Positions 63,141 through 64,000 of a DNA stretch of 64,000 nucleotides are shown in pieces. A program made the translations under genes and the position numbers. This DNA is from Flavivirga algicola (lineage in GTDB: Bacteria > Bacteroidota > Bacteroidia > Flavobacteriales > Flavobacteriaceae): positions 253,001 through 317,000 of the forward strand of contig NZ_JABBHF010000002.1 in assembly GCF_012910715.1 (NCBI RefSeq), in the 5' to 3' direction. Within the stretch, counting starts at the first letter, position 1; every line of letters starts with the position of its first letter. Under the pieces are notes generated by a model. The model searched no databases, was not told where the DNA came from, and saw only the letters and a program-made list of their open reading frames with translations.

Positions 63141-64000
63141 ATGGAAGCATCAGAAAAAGATATTTTACGTGGCGGACAATTCTTAGTTAAAGAAACCAAT
63201 TGTGAAGACATATTCACACCCGAAGATTTCAATGAGGATCAGTTGATGATGAAAGAAGCTGTAACTGAATTTGTAGATAGAGAAATTTGGGTAAAAAAAG
63301 CACAATTTGAAAAAAAGGACTATGCCTTAACAGAATCCTGTATGCAAAAAGCTGGTGAACTCGGATTTTTGAGTGTTTCTGTACCAGCAGAATACGGTGG
63401 TATGGGTATGGGCTTTGTAGATACCATGTTGGTTTGCGACTATATATCTGGCGCCACTGGTTCTTTCAGTACAGCTTTTGGCGCCCACACAGGAATAGGA
63501 ACCATGCCTATTACATTATATGGAACCGAAGAACAAAAACAAAAATATGTCCCAAAATTAGCTTCTGGTGAGTGGTTCGGTGCTTATTGCTTAACAGAGC
63601 CTAGTGCTGGTAGTGATGCCAATTCTGGAAAGACCAAAGCAGTACTTTCTAATGATGGAAAAAGTTATAGCATTACTGGACAGAAAATGTGGATTTCTAA
63701 TGCTGGATTTTGTAGTTTAATGATTGTTTTTGCCCGCATTGAAGACGATAAGAATATTACAGGTTTTATTGTGGAATACGATCCAGAAAACCCTAATGGT
63801 ATTACCATGGGGGAAGAAGAACACAAACTAGGTATTCGTGCATCGTCAACAAGACAAGTATTCTTTAATGATACTGTTGTCCCTATTGAAAATATGTTAT
63901 CTACAAGAGGAAACGGCTTTAAAATAGCCATGAATGCGTTAAATGTAGGTAGAATTAAATTGGCAGCTGCATGTTTAGATGCTCAAAGACGTACTATTAC
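63141..64000 (+). CDS. fadE: Acyl-CoA dehydrogenase, 3' end outside the window
   Basis: Only the first 286 codons lie in the window. It starts MEASEKDILRGGQFLVKETN. The N-terminal acyl-CoA dehydrogenase part shows GFLSVSVPAEYGGMGMGFVD, AYCLTEPSAGSDANSGKTKA and YSITGQKMWISNAGFCSL, the FAD/substrate-binding segments. Following fadN and fadA, it is the first beta-oxidation enzyme and completes the operon order. Length and C-terminal domains cannot be judged. Confidence 0.92.
   Translation, partial: MEASEKDILRGGQFLVKETNCEDIFTPEDFNEDQLMMKEAVTEFVDREIWVKKAQFEKKDYALTESCMQKAGELGFLSVSVPAEYGGMGMGFVDTMLVCDYISGATGSFSTAFGAHTGIGTMPITLYGTEEQKQKYVPKLASGEWFGAYCLTEPSAGSDANSGKTKAVLSNDGKSYSITGQKMWISNAGFCSLMIVFARIEDDKNITGFIVEYDPENPNGITMGEEEHKLGIRASSTRQVFFNDTVVPIENMLSTRGNGFKIAMNALNVGRIKLAAACLDAQRRTI

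Noticed and set aside
1-64000. CRISPR arrays, tRNA, rRNA, transposases, prophage genes
   Set aside because: No regularly spaced repeats, cloverleaf sequences, rRNA segments or transposase/integrase motifs were found by eye. A covariance search would be needed to exclude small RNAs.

Overview
The window looks like a chromosomal segment of a marine-type Flavobacteriaceae bacterium (phylum Bacteroidota). The DNA is A+T-rich. Promoters match the Bacteroidota pattern (TAnnTTTG at -7, in several cases with TTG 19-20 bp upstream), and no strong Shine-Dalgarno sequences stand out. Several families are typical of the group: the alternative GlmU-like protein, DUF4199, DUF5777, DUF6934, a CarB without the C-terminal regulatory domain, and type B L31. 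No rRNA, tRNA, CRISPR array, transposase or prophage gene was seen.

Layout. 1-3036: an ECF sigma factor, a membrane-anchored OB-fold protein, and a DUF5777 barrel / cytochrome c lipoprotein / YceI set. 3082-8587: a tightly overlapping operon of a nucleotidyltransferase, two B12-binding-type radical SAM enzymes with a methyltransferase between them, and a glycosyltransferase. 8652-13260: a very A+T-rich surface-glycan style segment (ABC exporter with an altered D-loop, glycosyltransferases, nucleosidase-like protein), followed by a second cytochrome c lipoprotein that is a paralogue of the first. 13928-22159: housekeeping genes (carB, rpmH, TPR protein, lytic transglycosylase, hydrolase, small acetyltransferase, mtaB). 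22299-26870: an unusual ABC ATPase / membrane protein / oligopeptide-binding lipoprotein trio. 26857-31612: two YhhN-like membrane proteins, a PD40 propeller lipid-surface type protein, the GlmU-like enzyme and L31. 31769-37052: DUF4199, GtrB-like transferase, phosphosugar mutase, MsbA-like exporter.

37333-43728 contains two ECF sigma / one-TM regulator / periplasmic sensor modules, one on each strand. Between them lie a YCF48-like propeller gene and a small-peptide / YHYH / MORN / SCO operon. 43805-47988 holds an RNA methyltransferase, a RelE-type toxin-antitoxin pair, a DHFR-fold reductase with a fructosamine kinase, a REP-like palindrome and a DUF6934 / 56-aa gene pair. Then come purL (48189-51842) and the anaerobic pyruvate formate-lyase operon pflB-pflA-transporter, which has a CRP/FNR-like site well placed ahead of its -7 box. 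The right end is fatty-acid degradation: an acyl-CoA ligase, then MarR-fadN-fadA-fadE. A perfect 26-bp palindrome lies at the MarR promoter, and a four-helix-bundle (23S intervening-sequence protein family) gene with inverted-repeat flanks sits between fadN and fadA. fadE runs off the window.

The best candidates for something undescribed are the paired radical SAM/glycosyltransferase operon, the intervening-sequence-like cassette in the fad operon, the permease-less ABC trio, and the DUF6934 two-gene module. Assignments rest on reading translated motifs; no database search was run.
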